From the NCBI RefSeq assembly GCF_021228795.1, contig NZ_CP089309.1, positions 4,585,501 through 4,649,500 of the forward strand: a DNA stretch of 64,000 bases. The letters are read 5' to 3'. A program made the translations under genes and the position numbers. Positions 13,932-29,673 of this stretch are shown here, in pieces. The stretch is from Thiocapsa bogorovii (GTDB lineage: Bacteria; Pseudomonadota; Gammaproteobacteria; Chromatiales; Chromatiaceae). Under the pieces are notes generated by a model. That model was given only the letters and a program-made list of their open reading frames with translations. It was not told the origin of the DNA and made no database searches. The stretch's first letter is position 1. Each line of letters begins with the position of its first letter.

Positions 13932-14118
13932 ACCGCGTCCGGAGGGGTGTGCCGGGATTGAGCCCTTGCGCCGCAGAATCGCAATCAACGCGCTTCGGCG
14001 CGGCGCGGTTCAGGGGCTTTGTTTTATTGTTCTGAACCGCGTCGACTGCGTCGTTTACGGAGGCTCTCGATGCCGAGTCACGACGACGATCGTGTAGGTC
14101 GTACCGGACGCGGTTCAG
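13928..14118. repeat. Tandem pair of AACCGCG palindromic units, rpoB-rpoC spacer
   Basis: Unit 1 spans 13928-14013, with arms CTGAACCGCGTC / GGCGCGGTTCAG that pair fully if one wobble is allowed. Unit 2 spans 14032-14118, with perfect 12-bp arms CTGAACCGCGTC / GACGCGGTTCAG. They are separated by an 18-nt T-rich spacer. The rpoB stop codon is contained in the first arm; rpoC starts 100 bp after the second unit. The same family recurs at 43140-43332, 44425-44620 and 54201-54287. Effects on rpoBC mRNA processing or attenuation are possible but untested. Confidence 0.85.
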
Positions 14119-14218
14119 TTTTTGGCCCTTGGCCTCGAGCGCCGGACTCCGCATTCAAGCGGATCCTCGGCGGTCGGCCGATTGCTGATCATCGTCATTG
14201 TAGGCAGGAGATAAGATC

Positions 14219-18436
<4,218 letters not shown>

Positions 18437-18545
18437 TTTCGGGTTGTGCATTGGCTCGGAGCGTCGCGGCGCCGACCCCGAGCCCGGAATGCGGCATCCT
18501 TTGTATGCTGCACCCGCTTCTTGAGCAGAGAGGCTGTTGAGTCGG

Positions 18546-18574
18546 TTGACACCAATAGCCCGTCTCCCTATACT
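18546..18574 (+). promoter_or_regulatory. Sigma-70 promoter upstream of the str operon
   Basis: TTGACA (18546-18551), exactly 17 bp of spacer and TATACT (18569-18574), then the discriminator GCTCGGT. It is the best promoter in the window. The expected transcript start is around 18580-18583, a few bases before the terminator stem at 18586. Confidence 0.8.
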
Positions 18575-18585
18575 GCTCGGTCTCA

Positions 18586-18620
18586 GCTAGACGGCTCCTC
18601 GCCGTCTAGCCTCTTTTTTT
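18586..18620 (+). terminator. Strong intrinsic terminator between rpoC and rpsL
   Basis: A 10-bp perfect stem GCTAGACGGC / GCCGTCTAGC (18586-18595, 18601-18610) with a 5-nt loop, followed by CTC and seven T. It can end rpoBC transcription but lies just downstream of the rpsL-side promoter, so it must also be passed by, or attenuate, that transcript. Confidence 0.9.
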
Positions 18621-18780
18621 CTAGGTCTGGTTCCTTGGTCTGGGCATCCACCCGCCCGGTCCCCGAGTCGATCGATCGCATACGTGCGGCAGCGCCGTCT
18701 TAAACAGTCGGCACGCGGTCGCGCAAGAGTAATTTTACGCTTGTGTTTTCGGCGCCCTTGCGCCTCTGGAGACTGATTGC

Positions 18781-19155
18781 ATGGCAACGATCAACCAACT
18801 CGTGCGCAAGCCCCGCAAGCGTGTCGTGGCAAAGAGCACCGTTCCTGCCCTCGAGGCATGCCCCCAGCGTCGCGGTGTCTGTACGCGGGTCTACACCACG
18901 ACCCCGAAAAAGCCGAACTCCGCGCTGCGTAAGGTTGCTCGCGTTCGGTTGACCAACGGCTACGAGGTCGCCTCCTACATTGGTGGCGAGGGTCACAACC
19001 TCCAAGAGCACTCGGTCGTGCTGATTCGCGGCGGACGTGTTAAGGACCTTCCCGGTGTGCGCTATCACACGGTGCGCGGCACGCTGGACACCTCGGGTGT
19101 CGAGAAGCGGCGTCAGGGCCGTTCCAAGTACGGCGCCAAGCGCCCCAAGAAGTGA
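18781..19155 (+). CDS. rpsL: 30S ribosomal protein S12
   Basis: A 124-residue S12 of the decoding centre. [17 protein letters not shown] (Lys at the position equivalent to 43) and [14 protein letters not shown] (Lys/Asp near 88-89, the usual beta-methylthiolated Asp) are wild type, so no streptomycin-resistance change is seen. It is the first gene of the str set rpsL-rpsG-fusA-tuf. Confidence 0.98.
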   Translation: MATINQLVRKPRKRVVAKSTVPALEACPQRRGVCTRVYTTTPKKPNSALRKVARVRLTNGYEVASYIGGEGHNLQEHSVVLIRGGRVKDLPGVRYHTVRGTLDTSGVEKRRQGRSKYGAKRPKK

Positions 19156-19202
19156 CCCGGTCGCCGGACCGGTCAGCCCAATTGAGTGAAATCGGAGTCT
19201 AA

Positions 19203-19679
<477 letters not shown>

Positions 19680-19720
19680 CAGCGCGGACCGAGTTTCATT
19701 CAATCAGGGCGGATACAGTC

Positions 19721-21817
19721 GTGGCACGTAGCACCCCAATCGAGCGGTATCGCAATCTCGGCATCATGGCGCACATCGATGCCGGGAAGACAACGACCAC
19801 CGAGCGCGTTCTCTTTTATACGGGTGTCTCGCACAAGTTGGGCGAAGTGCACGACGGCGCCGCGACCATGGACTGGATGGAGCAGGAGCAAGAGCGCGGG
19901 ATCACCATTACCTCCGCTGCGACGACCTGCTTCTGGAAGGGAATGAGCCGGGAGCGTCCCGAGCATCGAATCAACATTATCGATACGCCCGGGCACGTCG
20001 ATTTCACCATCGAAGTCGAGCGCTCCCTGCGTGTCCTTGACGGTGCCTGTGCGGTCTTTTGTGCCGTCGGTGGCGTCGAGCCGCAGTCGGAAACCGTCTG
20101 GCGTCAAGCCGACAAGTACGGCGTGCCGCGAATCGCGTTCGTGAACAAAATGGACCGCATGGGCGCGAACTTCTTTCGCGTCGTGCAGCAGGTCAAGGAC
20201 CGGCTCGGCGGCAACGCTGTGCCGATTCAGGTGCCGATCGGTGCGGAAGAAGACTTCAAGGGCGTGGTCGATCTCGTCCAAATGAAGGCTGTCTATTGGG
20301 ACGAGGCGTCCCGCGGCATGGAATATGAGCTTCGCGAAATCCCCGAAGATCTGCAGGATCTGTGCGAGGAGTGGCGCGAGCACATGGTCGAGGCCGCCGC
20401 CGAGGCCAACGAAGAGTTGATGGAGAAGTATCTCGAAGGCCAGGCGTTGACCGAGGCCGAGATCATGGCCGGTCTGCGTGCCCGCACGCTGAAGAGCGAA
20501 ATCGTTCCCATGATGTGCGGCTCCGCCTTCAAGAACAAGGGCGTGCAGGCGATGCTGGATGCAGTCATCGACTATATGCCGTCACCGGTCGATGTGCCTG
20601 CCATCAAGGGCATCCTGGACGACAAGGACGAGACCGAAGGCGAGCGTCCCGCATCCGACGATGCGCCGTTCGCTGCGTTGGCATTCAAGATCGCGACGGA
20701 TCCCTTTGTCGGTACGCTGACCTTCTTCCGTGCCTATTCGGGTGTGCTCAAGTCCGGGGACACTATCTATAACCCGGTCAAGCACAAAAAGGAGCGCATC
20801 GGCCGTATCCTGCAGATGCATGCGAATGAGCGGCAAGAGATCAAAGAGGTCCACGCCGGGGACATCGCTGCAGCAGTCGGCCTGAAAGATGTCACCACTG
20901 GCGACACCCTGTGCGATCTTAATAAGGTGATTACGCTCGAGCGTATGGAGTTCCCGGAGCCGGTCATCTCGGTTGCGGTGGAGCCCAAGACGAAGAGCGA
21001 CCAGGAGAAGATGGGCGTCGCGCTCTCGAAGCTGGCACAGGAGGACCCGTCCTTCCGCGTGCACACCGACGAGGAGTCCGGCCAGACCATTATCTCCGGG
21101 ATGGGCGAGCTGCATCTGGAGATCATCGTCGATCGGATGCGTCGCGAGTTCAAGGTCGAGGCCAACGTCGGTGCGCCGCAGGTCAGTTACCGCGAGACGA
21201 TCCGAAAGACCGTCGAGCAAGAGACCAAGTTCGCACGCCAATCCGGCGGTCGCGGTCAGTACGGTCACGTCTACCTCCGTATCGAGCCGCAAGAGGCGGG
21301 TGTCGGGTACGAGTTCGTCAATGCAATCGTCGGCGGCACGGTTCCGAAAGAATACATTCCGGCGGTCGACAAAGGCATTCAGGAGGCGATGAAGAACGGC
21401 ATTCTGGCCGGCTTTCCGATGGTGGACATCAAGGTCACGCTCTATGACGGCTCTTACCATGAGGTCGACTCGAGCGAAATGGCCTTCAAGATTGCCGGCT
21501 CGATGGGGATCAAGGAAGGGGCGGCCAAAGCCAAGCCTGTCCTGCTCGAGCCCATTATGAAGGTCGAGGTCGTGACGCCCGAAGAGAACATGGGCGACGT
21601 CATGGGCGATCTGAATAGTCGTCGCGGCATGATCCAGGGGATGGACGATGCGCCATCCGGCAAGATCATTCGTGCAGAGGTCCCCTTGTCCGAGATGTTC
21701 GGCTATGCAACGGACCTCCGGTCGGCCACCCAAGGGCGGGCGACCTACAGCATGGAGTTCTGTAAGTACAACGAAGTGCCCGCCAGCATTGCCGAAGCGG
21801 TCTCCAAGAAACAGTAA
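19721..21817 (+). CDS. fusA: Elongation factor G
   Basis: A 698-residue EF-G, the translocase GTPase. The P-loop is [13 protein letters not shown], with DTPGHVDFT and [11 protein letters not shown] as G3 and G4; domains II-V follow at normal length. The start is GTG at 19721, where family homology begins ([22 protein letters not shown]); the frame opens further upstream inside rpsG but without homology. The ribosome site is weak. Confidence 0.97.
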   Translation: MARSTPIERYRNLGIMAHIDAGKTTTTERVLFYTGVSHKLGEVHDGAATMDWMEQEQERGITITSAATTCFWKGMSRERPEHRINIIDTPGHVDFTIEVERSLRVLDGACAVFCAVGGVEPQSETVWRQADKYGVPRIAFVNKMDRMGANFFRVVQQVKDRLGGNAVPIQVPIGAEEDFKGVVDLVQMKAVYWDEASRGMEYELREIPEDLQDLCEEWREHMVEAAAEANEELMEKYLEGQALTEAEIMAGLRARTLKSEIVPMMCGSAFKNKGVQAMLDAVIDYMPSPVDVPAIKGILDDKDETEGERPASDDAPFAALAFKIATDPFVGTLTFFRAYSGVLKSGDTIYNPVKHKKERIGRILQMHANERQEIKEVHAGDIAAAVGLKDVTTGDTLCDLNKVITLERMEFPEPVISVAVEPKTKSDQEKMGVALSKLAQEDPSFRVHTDEESGQTIISGMGELHLEIIVDRMRREFKVEANVGAPQVSYRETIRKTVEQETKFARQSGGRGQYGHVYLRIEPQEAGVGYEFVNAIVGGTVPKEYIPAVDKGIQEAMKNGILAGFPMVDIKVTLYDGSYHEVDSSEMAFKIAGSMGIKEGAAKAKPVLLEPIMKVEVVTPEENMGDVMGDLNSRRGMIQGMDDAPSGKIIRAEVPLSEMFGYATDLRSATQGRATYSMEFCKYNEVPASIAEAVSKKQ

Positions 21818-21839
21818 CGAGCGACAGGGGTAGAGTGGG

Positions 21840-23030
21840 ATGTCCAAAGCAAAATTCGAGCGCAGCAAGCCACACGTGAACGTCGGCACGATCGGCCATG
21901 TCGACCACGGCAAGACGACCTTGACGGCGGCGATCACGACGCACCAGTCGAAGCAATTCGGCGGTGAGGCGCGCGCCTACGACCAGATCGACAATGCCCC
22001 GGAAGAGCGCGAGCGCGGGATCACGATCGCCACGGCGCACGTGGAGTACGAGACCAAGAACCGTCACTACGCCCATGTGGACTGCCCCGGCCACGCCGAC
22101 TACGTGAAGAACATGATCACGGGTGCGGCGCAGATGGACGGAGCGATTCTGGTGGTGAGTGCCGCGGACGGCCCGATGCCGCAGACGCGCGAGCACATCC
22201 TGCTGTCGCGTCAGGTCGGCGTGCCTTACATCGTGGTGTATCTGAACAAGGCCGACATGGTCGACGACGCCGAGCTGTTGGAGCTGGTGGAGATGGAAGT
22301 GCGCGAGCTGCTCTCGAGCTACGACTTCCCCGGCGACGACACCCCGATCGTGACCGGCTCGGCGAAGCTTGCCCTGGAGGGCGACACCTCCGAGATCGGC
22401 ACCCCCTCGATCGACCGTCTGATGGAAGCGCTCGACAGCTACATCCCGCAGCCCGAGCGTGCGGTGGACGGTGCCTTCCTGATGCCGATCGAGGACGTCT
22501 TCTCGATCTCCGGTCGCGGCACCGTGGTGACCGGACGTATCGAGCGCGGCGTCGTGAAGGTGGGCGAAGAGGTCGAGATCGTCGGCATCAAGGACACCGT
22601 GAAGACCACCTGCACGGGTGTGGAGATGTTCCGCAAGCTGCTTGATCAGGGTCAGGCCGGGGACAACGTCGGCGTGCTGCTGCGCGGCACCAAGCGTGAA
22701 GACGTCGAGCGTGGTCAGGTCCTGGCCAAGCCCAAGTCGATCAACCCGCACACCCACTTCGAAGCCGAGGTGTACGTGCTGAGCAAGGAAGAGGGCGGTC
22801 GACATACCCCGTTCTTCAACGGTTATCGTCCGCAGTTTTACTTCCGCACCACCGACGTGACCGGCGCCTGCGAGCTGCCCGAGGGCATCGAGATGGTGAT
22901 GCCCGGGGATAACGTGAAGATGACGATCAAGCTGATTGCGCCGATCGCCATGGAAGAAGGGTTGCGCTTTGCGGTACGCGAAGGCGGCCGCACCGTCGGT
23001 GCCGGCGTCGTTGCGAAGATCATCGAGTAA
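21840..23030 (+). CDS. tuf: Elongation factor Tu, copy 2
   Basis: A 396-residue EF-Tu identical in amino-acid sequence to the copy at 4703-5893. Only scattered, mostly third-position, base changes separate the two coding sequences, and similarity stops at the start and stop codons, which points to ongoing gene conversion. It lies 22 bp after fusA and ends only 4 bp before rpsJ, joining the str and S10 gene sets. Confidence 0.98.
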   Translation: MSKAKFERSKPHVNVGTIGHVDHGKTTLTAAITTHQSKQFGGEARAYDQIDNAPEERERGITIATAHVEYETKNRHYAHVDCPGHADYVKNMITGAAQMDGAILVVSAADGPMPQTREHILLSRQVGVPYIVVYLNKADMVDDAELLELVEMEVRELLSSYDFPGDDTPIVTGSAKLALEGDTSEIGTPSIDRLMEALDSYIPQPERAVDGAFLMPIEDVFSISGRGTVVTGRIERGVVKVGEEVEIVGIKDTVKTTCTGVEMFRKLLDQGQAGDNVGVLLRGTKREDVERGQVLAKPKSINPHTHFEAEVYVLSKEEGGRHTPFFNGYRPQFYFRTTDVTGACELPEGIEMVMPGDNVKMTIKLIAPIAMEEGLRFAVREGGRTVGAGVVAKIIE

Positions 23031-23034
23031 AGGC

Positions 23035-23346
23035 ATGAATAACCAGAGAATTCGTATTCGCCTGAAGGCGTTTGACCATCGCCTGATCGACCAATCGGCT
23101 CGGGAAATCGTCGATACCGCCAAGCGCACGGGCGCACAGGTTCGGGGTCCGGTGCCGCTTCCCTCGAAGAAGGAGCGATTCACCATTCTGGTCTCGCCGC
23201 ACGTCAACAAGGACGCGCGCGACCAGTACGAGTTGCGTACGCACAAGCGACTGATGGATATCGTCGACCCGACCGACAAGACGGTCGACGCATTGATGAA
23301 ATTGGATCTGGCCGCGGGCGTCGACGTCCAGATTAAGTTGAGCTGA
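23035..23346 (+). CDS. rpsJ: 30S ribosomal protein S10
   Basis: A 103-residue S10 (NusE), a ribosomal protein and antitermination factor that binds NusB and NusG. It begins [21 protein letters not shown] and contains [29 protein letters not shown]. The ATG at 23035 starts 4 bp after the tuf stop; the only Shine-Dalgarno-like bases (TAAAGG) overlap that stop. No L4-type leader precedes it. Confidence 0.98.
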   Translation: MNNQRIRIRLKAFDHRLIDQSAREIVDTAKRTGAQVRGPVPLPSKKERFTILVSPHVNKDARDQYELRTHKRLMDIVDPTDKTVDALMKLDLAAGVDVQIKLS

Positions 23347-23356
23347 GGACGAACCC

Positions 23357-24007
23357 ATGGCGATCGGATTGATTGGGCGTAAGGCCGGCATGACCCGGCT
23401 GTTCAGCGAAGACGGAGACAGTATCCCTGTCACCGTCATCGAGGTGCAGCCGAACCGGGTCAGCCAGGTCAAGTCTGCCGAGACTGACGGTTACAGCGCG
23501 ATTCAGGTCGCCTTCGGGAATCGGAGGGCCTCACGCGTGACCAAACCGATGGCCGGCCACTATGCCAAGGCGGGTGTCGAAGCCGGCGAATGCCTGCGCG
23601 AGTTCCGCCTGGATAGCGGCGAAGGTACCGATCTCGCCGTGGGCTCGGAAATTTCGGTCGACATCTTCGCGCCGGGGCAAAAGGTCGATGTGCGGGGCGT
23701 GACCAAGGGCCGCGGCTTTGCCGGTGCCATCAAGCGGCATCACTTCGCCGGGCAAGATGCGACACACGGCAACTCTCTGTCGCATCGTGCTCCAGGTTCG
23801 ATCGGACAGAACCAGTCGCCGGGTCGGGTTTTCAAGGGAAAGAAGATGGCTGGCCATCTGGGTGCCGCCAATCGCTGCACGCAGAACCTCGAGGTCGTGC
23901 GTGTCGACGCCGATCGGCAGCTTCTGCTGGTGCGCGGCGGCGTTCCCGGTCCGACCGGTGGCCGTTTGGTCGTGTTGCCGTCCGTGAAGCACAAGAACAA
24001 GGGTTAA
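23357..24007 (+). CDS. rplC: 50S ribosomal protein L3
   Basis: A 216-residue L3, an early 23S rRNA binder near the peptidyl-transferase centre. It carries [14 protein letters not shown] at the N-terminus, [37 protein letters not shown] with the Gln methylated in relatives, and [11 protein letters not shown] near the end. It is second in the S10 set. Confidence 0.98.
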   Translation: MAIGLIGRKAGMTRLFSEDGDSIPVTVIEVQPNRVSQVKSAETDGYSAIQVAFGNRRASRVTKPMAGHYAKAGVEAGECLREFRLDSGEGTDLAVGSEISVDIFAPGQKVDVRGVTKGRGFAGAIKRHHFAGQDATHGNSLSHRAPGSIGQNQSPGRVFKGKKMAGHLGAANRCTQNLEVVRVDADRQLLLVRGGVPGPTGGRLVVLPSVKHKNKG

Positions 24008-24013
24008 GCACTG

Positions 24014-24625
24014 ATGGAGCTCACGATTCGAAACGATGCCGGCGGTTCCAGCCTGCAGGTTGCGGACACCGTCTTCGGCGTCGACTACAAGCCCGGTCTG
24101 ATTCATCAGGTCGTCAACGCCTATATGGCCGGTGCACGCGCCGGGACTCGGGCTCAGAAGACACGCGCCGAGGTCTCGGGTGGCGGGGCCAAGCCGTGGC
24201 GCCAGAAAGGCACCGGTCGGGCACGGGCAGGTAGCTCGCGCAGTCCGATCTGGCGCTCGGGCGGCGTCACCTTTGCAGCGAAGCCACAGGACTACAGCCA
24301 GAAGGTCAACCGCAAGATGTATCGCGGTGCCGTGCGTTCGATTCTATCGGAGCTGGTTCGTCAAGGGCGGTTGGTCGTCGTCGAGGATATGCGCCTGGAT
24401 GCCCCGAAGACCAAGGATCTGCTGGCGCTGCTGAAGCGCCATGAGCTGACGGACGTGCTCATCCTGACAGACGGGCTCGACGACAACCTTTATCTGGCGT
24501 CGCGCAATATTCCGAAGGTCGATGTGATGGCGGTTCAGGACGTCGACCCGGTCAGTATGGTCGCGTTCGACACCGTGCTCGCCACCGAGGCGGCCGTGAA
24601 GCATTTGGAGGAGCGGTTGGCATGA
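24014..24625 (+). CDS. rplD: 50S ribosomal protein L4
   Basis: A 203-residue L4 lining the exit tunnel. The long loop [36 protein letters not shown] is intact, without macrolide-resistance changes evident. In E. coli L4 also represses the S10 operon through its leader; that leader is absent here. It overlaps rplW by 4 bp (ATGA). Confidence 0.98.
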   Translation: MELTIRNDAGGSSLQVADTVFGVDYKPGLIHQVVNAYMAGARAGTRAQKTRAEVSGGGAKPWRQKGTGRARAGSSRSPIWRSGGVTFAAKPQDYSQKVNRKMYRGAVRSILSELVRQGRLVVVEDMRLDAPKTKDLLALLKRHELTDVLILTDGLDDNLYLASRNIPKVDVMAVQDVDPVSMVAFDTVLATEAAVKHLEERLA

Positions 24626-24918
24626 ACAACGAGCGTCTCATGAACGTCCTGTTGGCGCCGCTCGTCTCCGAGAAGACGACCCGAGCCGGCGATCTTGCCG
24701 GTCAATACGGTTTCCGCGTTGCGACCGATGCAACCAAGCGCGAGATCGCGCGTGCCGTCGAGCTCTTGTTCAACGTGAAGGTCGACGGGGTACAGGTCCT
24801 CAACGTCAAAGGAAAAAACAAGCGGCACGGCCAACGCCTCGGCAGGCGCAACGACTGGCGCAAGGCCTATGTGCGTCTCGAAGCCGGCCATGATATCGAC
24901 TTCGGCGGCGGCGCCTGA
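24622..24918 (+). CDS. rplW: 50S ribosomal protein L23
   Basis: A 98-residue L23 at the tunnel exit, docking site for trigger factor and SRP. The motifs [34 protein letters not shown] and the basic loop [20 protein letters not shown] are present. It is translationally coupled to rplD. Confidence 0.97.
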   Translation: MNNERLMNVLLAPLVSEKTTRAGDLAGQYGFRVATDATKREIARAVELLFNVKVDGVQVLNVKGKNKRHGQRLGRRNDWRKAYVRLEAGHDIDFGGGA

Positions 24919-24950
24919 GCGGGCCGGCCCACAGCAGCGGATAGACCAAG

Positions 24951-25778
24951 ATGGCAATCGTAAAGACCAAACCGACTTCGGCCGGGCGGCGTTTCGTCGT
25001 CAAGGTGCAGTCCCCCGAGCTGCATAAGGGTGCGCCCTACGCGCCGCTCTTGGAGAAAAAGGCCAAGCATGGCGGGCGCAATAACCTCGGGCGCATCACC
25101 GTGCGTCACCAGGGCGGCGGACACAAGCAGCACTATCGCCTTGTCGATTTCAAGCGCAACAAAGAAGGTGTTCCGGCGGTCGTCGAGCGGCTCGAATATG
25201 ATCCGAACCGGACGGCTCATTTGGCCCTCTTGAAGTATGCCGATGGCGAACGCGCGTACATCATCGCGCCAAAGGGTCTTGCAGTCGGCGGTCGTGTCGA
25301 GGCCGGCGAGGCTGCGCCGATCAGTGCCGGAAACTGCATGCCGCTGCGCAATATTCCGGTGGGTACTCAGGTGCATTGCATCGAGATGCGTCCCGGAAAG
25401 GGCGCACAGATTGCGCGGGCCGCGGGCAGCTCGGCCCAATTGGTTGCGCGTGACGGAAAGAGCGCGACGTTGCGGTTGCGGTCCGGCGAGATGCGCAAGA
25501 TTCACGTCGACTGTCGCGCCGTGATCGGCGAGGTCGGCAACAGCGAGAACAGTCTGCGCAAGCTCGGGAAAGCCGGTGCATCGCGCTGGCGGGGTGTACG
25601 GCCGACCGTCCGCGGTGTGGTCATGAACCCGGTTGATCATCCGCACGGCGGCGGCGAAGGCCGCACCTCGGGCGGGCGCCACCCGGTGACACCTTGGGGC
25701 GTGCCGACCAAGGGTCACAAGACGCGTAAGAACAAGCGGACCGACGCGATGATCGTCCGACGTCGCGGACGCAAGTAA
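24951..25778 (+). CDS. rplB: 50S ribosomal protein L2
   Basis: A 275-residue L2, needed for subunit joining and peptidyl transfer. The C-terminal block [36 protein letters not shown] contains the conserved His of the PHGGGEG motif (near residue 230). Length is normal. Confidence 0.98.
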   Translation: MAIVKTKPTSAGRRFVVKVQSPELHKGAPYAPLLEKKAKHGGRNNLGRITVRHQGGGHKQHYRLVDFKRNKEGVPAVVERLEYDPNRTAHLALLKYADGERAYIIAPKGLAVGGRVEAGEAAPISAGNCMPLRNIPVGTQVHCIEMRPGKGAQIARAAGSSAQLVARDGKSATLRLRSGEMRKIHVDCRAVIGEVGNSENSLRKLGKAGASRWRGVRPTVRGVVMNPVDHPHGGGEGRTSGGRHPVTPWGVPTKGHKTRKNKRTDAMIVRRRGRK

Positions 25779-25797
25779 ACAAGGCGAGGTTGAGCAA

Positions 25798-26076
25798 GTG
25801 CCACGTTCGATTCGAAAAGGACCCTTTGTCGACCACCATCTGATCAAGAAGGTCGAAGAGGCGGTCGCGCAAAACAGTAAGCGCCCCATCAAGACTTGGT
25901 CACGCCGTTCCATGGTGCTGCCCGAGATGGTTGGGTTGACCATTGCGGTCCACAACGGGCGTCTGCACGTGCCGGTGCTCGTCAACGAAAACATGATCGG
26001 CCACAAGCTCGGTGAGTTTGCATTGACCCGGACCTACCGGGGACATGCCGCCGACCGCAAGGCGAAGAAGCGCTAG
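25798..26076 (+). CDS. rpsS: 30S ribosomal protein S19
   Basis: A 92-residue S19 at the head of the small subunit. It begins [19 protein letters not shown] and ends with the basic [15 protein letters not shown]. The start is GTG at 25798 with GCGAGG upstream; no ATG in frame fits better. Confidence 0.97.
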   Translation: MPRSIRKGPFVDHHLIKKVEEAVAQNSKRPIKTWSRRSMVLPEMVGLTIAVHNGRLHVPVLVNENMIGHKLGEFALTRTYRGHAADRKAKKR

Positions 26077-26088
26077 CCGGAGATGGGG

Positions 26089-26421
26089 ATGCGAGCCGAA
26101 GCAACACTGAAATATGCACGGGTCTCGGCCCAAAAGGCCCGGCTGATCGCCGACATGATCCGCGGGCGCGACGTCGAAGAGGCCCTGAACACCTTGACCT
26201 TCAGTACTCAAAAGAGTGCGGAGATCATCAAGAAGGTTTTGGAGTCGGCGGTTGCCAATGCCGAACACAACGAAGGCGCCGACATCGACGAGCTGAAGGT
26301 CGCGTCGATCCAGGTGGACGAGGGGCCGACCATGAAGCGGATTCGCCCCCGTGCCAAGGGTCGTGCGAATCGAATCATGAAACGCACCAGCCACATTCGG
26401 CTGACCGTAGCGGAAGGCTAA
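26089..26421 (+). CDS. rplV: 50S ribosomal protein L22
   Basis: A 110-residue L22 spanning the exit tunnel; the hairpin region [22 protein letters not shown] is intact. Two in-frame ATG codons occur (26083 and 26089). The second is chosen because GGAG at 26079-26082 lies 6 bp before it but directly abuts the first, and it gives the usual family length of 110. Confidence 0.96.
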   Translation: MRAEATLKYARVSAQKARLIADMIRGRDVEEALNTLTFSTQKSAEIIKKVLESAVANAEHNEGADIDELKVASIQVDEGPTMKRIRPRAKGRANRIMKRTSHIRLTVAEG

Positions 26422-26431
26422 GGGGACCAGT

Positions 26432-27109
26432 ATGGGACAGAAAGTTCATCCGACCGGCATCCGCCTTGGCATCGTCAAGGACTGGACCTCGAAGTGGTAC
26501 GCAACGTCCAAGGACTACGCGAATTTCCTGAATACCGACATCGAGGTGCGCTCCTTCCTGCGCAAGGAATTGGCCAAGGCATCGGTGAGTCGGATCCAGA
26601 TCGACCGCCCGGCGAAGAACGCGCATATCACCATCCACACGGCGCGTCCCGGTGTGGTGATCGGCAAGAAGGGCGAAGATATCGACAAGCTGCGCGCCCG
26701 CGTCTCTAAGATGATGGGGATCCCGGTCCACATCAGCATCGAGGAGATCCGCAAGCCCGAGCTGGATGCGCAGCTGGTTGCCGAAGGCATCGCTCAGCAG
26801 CTCGAGCGCCGCATCATGTTCCGCCGCGCCATGAAGCGTGCGATTCAGAACACCATGCGCCTCGGGGCCGAGGGTGTCCGCGTCAACGTCGCCGGTCGCT
26901 TGAATGGAGCCGAGATTGCACGCACGGAGTGGGCGCGCGAAGGTCGCGTCCCGCTGCATACGCTGCGCGCCGACATCGACTACGGTTTCGCCGAGGCCCG
27001 CACCACCTACGGCGTGATCGGTGTGAAGGTTTGGATCTTCAAAGGCGAGGTATTCGGTGACCAGATCCCCGAGGAACCGGCGCCGAAGGCGTCCGCAAGA
27101 AGGGGATAG
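26432..27109 (+). CDS. rpsC: 30S ribosomal protein S3
   Basis: A 225-residue S3 at the mRNA entry channel. The KH domain is around residues 40-110 ([19 protein letters not shown]). The C-terminal domain carries [31 protein letters not shown] with the basic residues of helicase activity. Confidence 0.98.
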   Translation: MGQKVHPTGIRLGIVKDWTSKWYATSKDYANFLNTDIEVRSFLRKELAKASVSRIQIDRPAKNAHITIHTARPGVVIGKKGEDIDKLRARVSKMMGIPVHISIEEIRKPELDAQLVAEGIAQQLERRIMFRRAMKRAIQNTMRLGAEGVRVNVAGRLNGAEIARTEWAREGRVPLHTLRADIDYGFAEARTTYGVIGVKVWIFKGEVFGDQIPEEPAPKASARRG

Positions 27110-27112
27110 GTC

Positions 27113-27526
27113 ATGCTGCAACCAAAACGTACGAAATTCCGCAAACAGCACAAAGGCCGCAATCGTGGTCTTGCGCAAAGCGGCAACAAGGTGAGCTTCG
27201 GCGACTTCGGCTTGAAGGCGGTGGGTCGCGGCCGATTGACGGCGCGCCAGATCGAGGCCGCGCGGCGCGCGATCACGAGAAAGGTCAAGCGCGGCGGAAA
27301 GCTCTGGATCCGAGTCTTCCCCGACAAGCCCGTTTCGAAAAAACCACTCGAAGTCCGTATGGGTAAGGGTAAGGGTAACGTCGAGTACTGGGTGGCTCTG
27401 ATTCAGCCGGGTCGAGTTCTCTACGAGATCGAGGGCGTGACCGAAGAGCTGGCTCGCGAGGCGTTCGAGTTGGCCGCGGCCAAGCTCCCCGTGCAGACCA
27501 CCTTTGAGAGACGGATGATCCTGTGA
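27113..27526 (+). CDS. rplP: 50S ribosomal protein L16
   Basis: A 137-residue L16 near the A-site tRNA elbow. It starts [19 protein letters not shown] and includes [20 protein letters not shown]-type sequence. It lies 3 bp after rpsC, and its TGA overlaps the rpmC ATG by one base. Confidence 0.97.
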   Translation: MLQPKRTKFRKQHKGRNRGLAQSGNKVSFGDFGLKAVGRGRLTARQIEAARRAITRKVKRGGKLWIRVFPDKPVSKKPLEVRMGKGKGNVEYWVALIQPGRVLYEIEGVTEELAREAFELAAAKLPVQTTFERRMIL

Positions 27527-27726
27527 TGAAGGCGAACGAGCTAAGAACACGTAGCCCCGAAGAGCTTGAAAAAGAGCTAATGAACCTGTTGCGCGAGCAA
27601 TTCAACCTGCGGATGCAAAGGGGTACCGGACAGTTGTCGAAGCCCTCGCAAATGAAGGCCGTGCGTCGGGAGATCGCCCGCGTGAAGACGATTATGGGTG
27701 AGCAGAAGACGAGGGCGGCGTCATGA
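27526..27726 (+). CDS. rpmC: 50S ribosomal protein L29
   Basis: A 66-residue L29 at the tunnel exit. It has [27 protein letters not shown] followed by the basic helix [12 protein letters not shown]. The ATG at 27526 overlaps the rplP stop (TGATG); a GTG three bases earlier is also in frame but less likely. It overlaps rpsQ by 4 bp. Confidence 0.95.
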   Translation: MKANELRTRSPEELEKELMNLLREQFNLRMQRGTGQLSKPSQMKAVRREIARVKTIMGEQKTRAAS

Positions 27727-27995
27727 GCGAAGAGACGATCAGCAACCCGAGCAGTAATCGGACCCTCGACGGCCGCGTCACCAGCAGTGCGATGGACAAG
27801 ACCATCACGGTGCTCATCGAGCGGAAGGTCAAGCATCCTCTGTACGGGAAGTTCATGCGTCGGTCGACCAAGATCCACGCCCATGATGAGGAGAACGCAT
27901 GCTCCGCGGGTGATTTGGTTCGTGTGGAGCAATGTCGCCCGTTGTCCAAGACCAAGACATGGCGCTTGATCGAGATCATCGAAAAGGCCCGTTGA
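27723..27995 (+). CDS. rpsQ: 30S ribosomal protein S17
   Basis: A 90-residue S17, a primary 16S rRNA binder. [30 protein letters not shown] and [23 protein letters not shown] are conserved. It overlaps rpmC (ATGA) and is the last gene of the S10 set. A 91-bp spacer to rplN follows, without a clear promoter. Confidence 0.97.
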   Translation: MSEETISNPSSNRTLDGRVTSSAMDKTITVLIERKVKHPLYGKFMRRSTKIHAHDEENACSAGDLVRVEQCRPLSKTKTWRLIEIIEKAR

Positions 27996-28086
27996 GACCC
28001 GTCGCAGTCGTCTCGCTTCAGACATGACAGCGGGAGACGCCGAAAGCAGGTTATCCGGGCAGCACAACAGGTTTAGGTAAACAACA

Positions 28087-28455
28087 ATGATTCAGATGCA
28101 GACCGATCTCAGTGTCGCCGACAATAGCGGCGCGCGGCGGGTGCAGTGCATCAAGGTGCTCGGCGGATCGCATCGGCGTTACGCGGGCATCGGCGATGTG
28201 ATCAAGGTCACCGTCAAGGACGCCATCCCGCGCGGCAAGGTCAAGAAAGGCGACGTCTACAACGCGGTCGTGGTGCGTACGCGCAAAGGTGTGCGCCGTC
28301 CGGACGGCTCGACCGTCCGTTTCGACGGCAACGCAGCCGTGCTCTTGAACAACCAGCTTCAGCCGATCGGGACTCGTATCTTCGGGCCCGTGACGCGCGA
28401 GCTCCGCGGCGAGCGGTTCATGAAGATCATCTCGCTCGCGCCTGAAGTTCTGTAG
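28087..28455 (+). CDS. rplN: 50S ribosomal protein L14
   Basis: A 122-residue L14 at the subunit interface. It begins [27 protein letters not shown] and contains [30 protein letters not shown]. First gene of the spc set. Confidence 0.98.
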   Translation: MIQMQTDLSVADNSGARRVQCIKVLGGSHRRYAGIGDVIKVTVKDAIPRGKVKKGDVYNAVVVRTRKGVRRPDGSTVRFDGNAAVLLNNQLQPIGTRIFGPVTRELRGERFMKIISLAPEVL

Positions 28456-28468
28456 GGGGTCGGGAGAG

Positions 28469-28786
28469 ATGCAGAAGATCAAAAAGGGTGACGACGTCAT
28501 GGTCATCACCGGCAAAGACAAGGGCAAGCGAGGCACGGTGCTGAAGGTGCTCGACAAGGATCATGTGGTCGTCGAGAACATCAATATCGCCCGGAAGCAT
28601 CAGAAGGCGAATCCGCAGGCCGGCGAGCCGGGCGGGATCGTCGACAAGGTGATGCCGATCCAGGTGTCGAACGTCGCGCTCTACAACCCGCAGAAAGGCG
28701 GTCCGGATCGAGTCGGTTTCAAGATTCTCGAAGACGGCCGAAAGGTTCGCGTATTCAAGTCGGACGGCGAAGTCGTCGACGTCTGA
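28469..28786 (+). CDS. rplX: 50S ribosomal protein L24
   Basis: A 105-residue L24, an assembly initiator. The KOW motif [23 protein letters not shown] is at the N-terminus, followed by [25 protein letters not shown] ribosome site precedes the ATG. Confidence 0.97.
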   Translation: MQKIKKGDDVMVITGKDKGKRGTVLKVLDKDHVVVENINIARKHQKANPQAGEPGGIVDKVMPIQVSNVALYNPQKGGPDRVGFKILEDGRKVRVFKSDGEVVDV

Positions 28787-28800
28787 CCGAAGGAAACGAG

Positions 28801-29340
28801 ATGACCAGACTACAGAAAGAATATCAGGACCGCGTCGTCGGACAGCTGCGCGAGCGGTTCGGCTTCAAGAGCGTGATGCAGGTTCCGCGGATCGAGAAGA
28901 TTACCCTGAACATGGGAGTCGGCGAGGCGATTGCGGACAAGAAGGTCATGGATAATGCCGTGGCCGACCTGCGTCTCATCGCCGGGCAGCAACCGATCGT
29001 GACCTTTGCGAGGAAGTCCGTCGCAGGCTTCAAGATCCGCGAGGGATGGCCGATCGGCTGTAAGGTGACCCTGCGTCGCGAGCGTATGTACGAGTTCCTG
29101 GATCGTCTGGTCAGCGTCGCCATCCCGCGTATCCGCGATTTCCGCGGACTGAGCGCGAAGGCTTTCGACGGACGCGGCAACTACTCGATGGGCGTGCGCG
29201 AGCAGATCATCTTCCCCGAGATCGATTACGACAAGATCGATACGCTGCGGGGTCTGGATATCACCATCACGACAACGGCGCGGACGGACGAAGAAGGGCG
29301 TGCGCTGCTCGAGGCGTTTAACTTCCCATTCCGCACCTGA
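28801..29340 (+). CDS. rplE: 50S ribosomal protein L5
   Basis: A 179-residue L5, binder of 5S r[42 protein letters not shown] and [30 protein letters not shown] are hallmark segments. Confidence 0.98.
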   Translation: MTRLQKEYQDRVVGQLRERFGFKSVMQVPRIEKITLNMGVGEAIADKKVMDNAVADLRLIAGQQPIVTFARKSVAGFKIREGWPIGCKVTLRRERMYEFLDRLVSVAIPRIRDFRGLSAKAFDGRGNYSMGVREQIIFPEIDYDKIDTLRGLDITITTTARTDEEGRALLEAFNFPFRT

Positions 29341-29350
29341 GGCCGATACG

Positions 29351-29656
29351 ATGGCGAAAAAAAGCATGATCGCGCGCGATCGCAAGCGCACCGAGATCGC
29401 ATCCCGGTTTGCAGTCAAACGTGCCGCCTTAAAGGCAGTCATCAATGACCGCGGTTCGAGCGGCGAGCAGATCGAAGAGGCGCTGGTCAAGCTGCAACAG
29501 CTCCCGCGTGACGCCAGCCCGACGCGCCAGCAACGTCGCTGCCGGATCAGCGGGCGGCCGCACGCCGTTTATCGCAAGTTCGGGCTTTCGCGCAACAAGA
29601 TCCGCGAGGCCGTGATGCGGGGCGATGCGCCCGGCGTGGTCAAGGCCAGTTGGTAG
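29351..29656 (+). CDS. rpsN: 30S ribosomal protein S14 (zinc-independent type)
   Basis: A 101-residue S14 without the CxxC zinc motifs of the short 61-residue form. [29 protein letters not shown] is the conserved C-terminal block, ending KASW. The ATG at 29351 follows the rplE stop by 10 bp. The 102-bp spacer to rpsH holds a terminator-like hairpin. Confidence 0.97.
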   Translation: MAKKSMIARDRKRTEIASRFAVKRAALKAVINDRGSSGEQIEEALVKLQQLPRDASPTRQQRRCRISGRPHAVYRKFGLSRNKIREAVMRGDAPGVVKASW

Positions 29657-29673
29657 TCTATGTTCGACCCCTA

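Larger units (their letters stand above)
18437..18780. other. rpoC-rpsL intergenic region
   Basis: These 344 bases contain no gene. They hold a near-consensus sigma-70 promoter and, 11 bp downstream of its -10 box, a strong intrinsic terminator (both listed separately). No second convincing promoter is visible between the terminator and rpsL. Confidence 0.7.
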
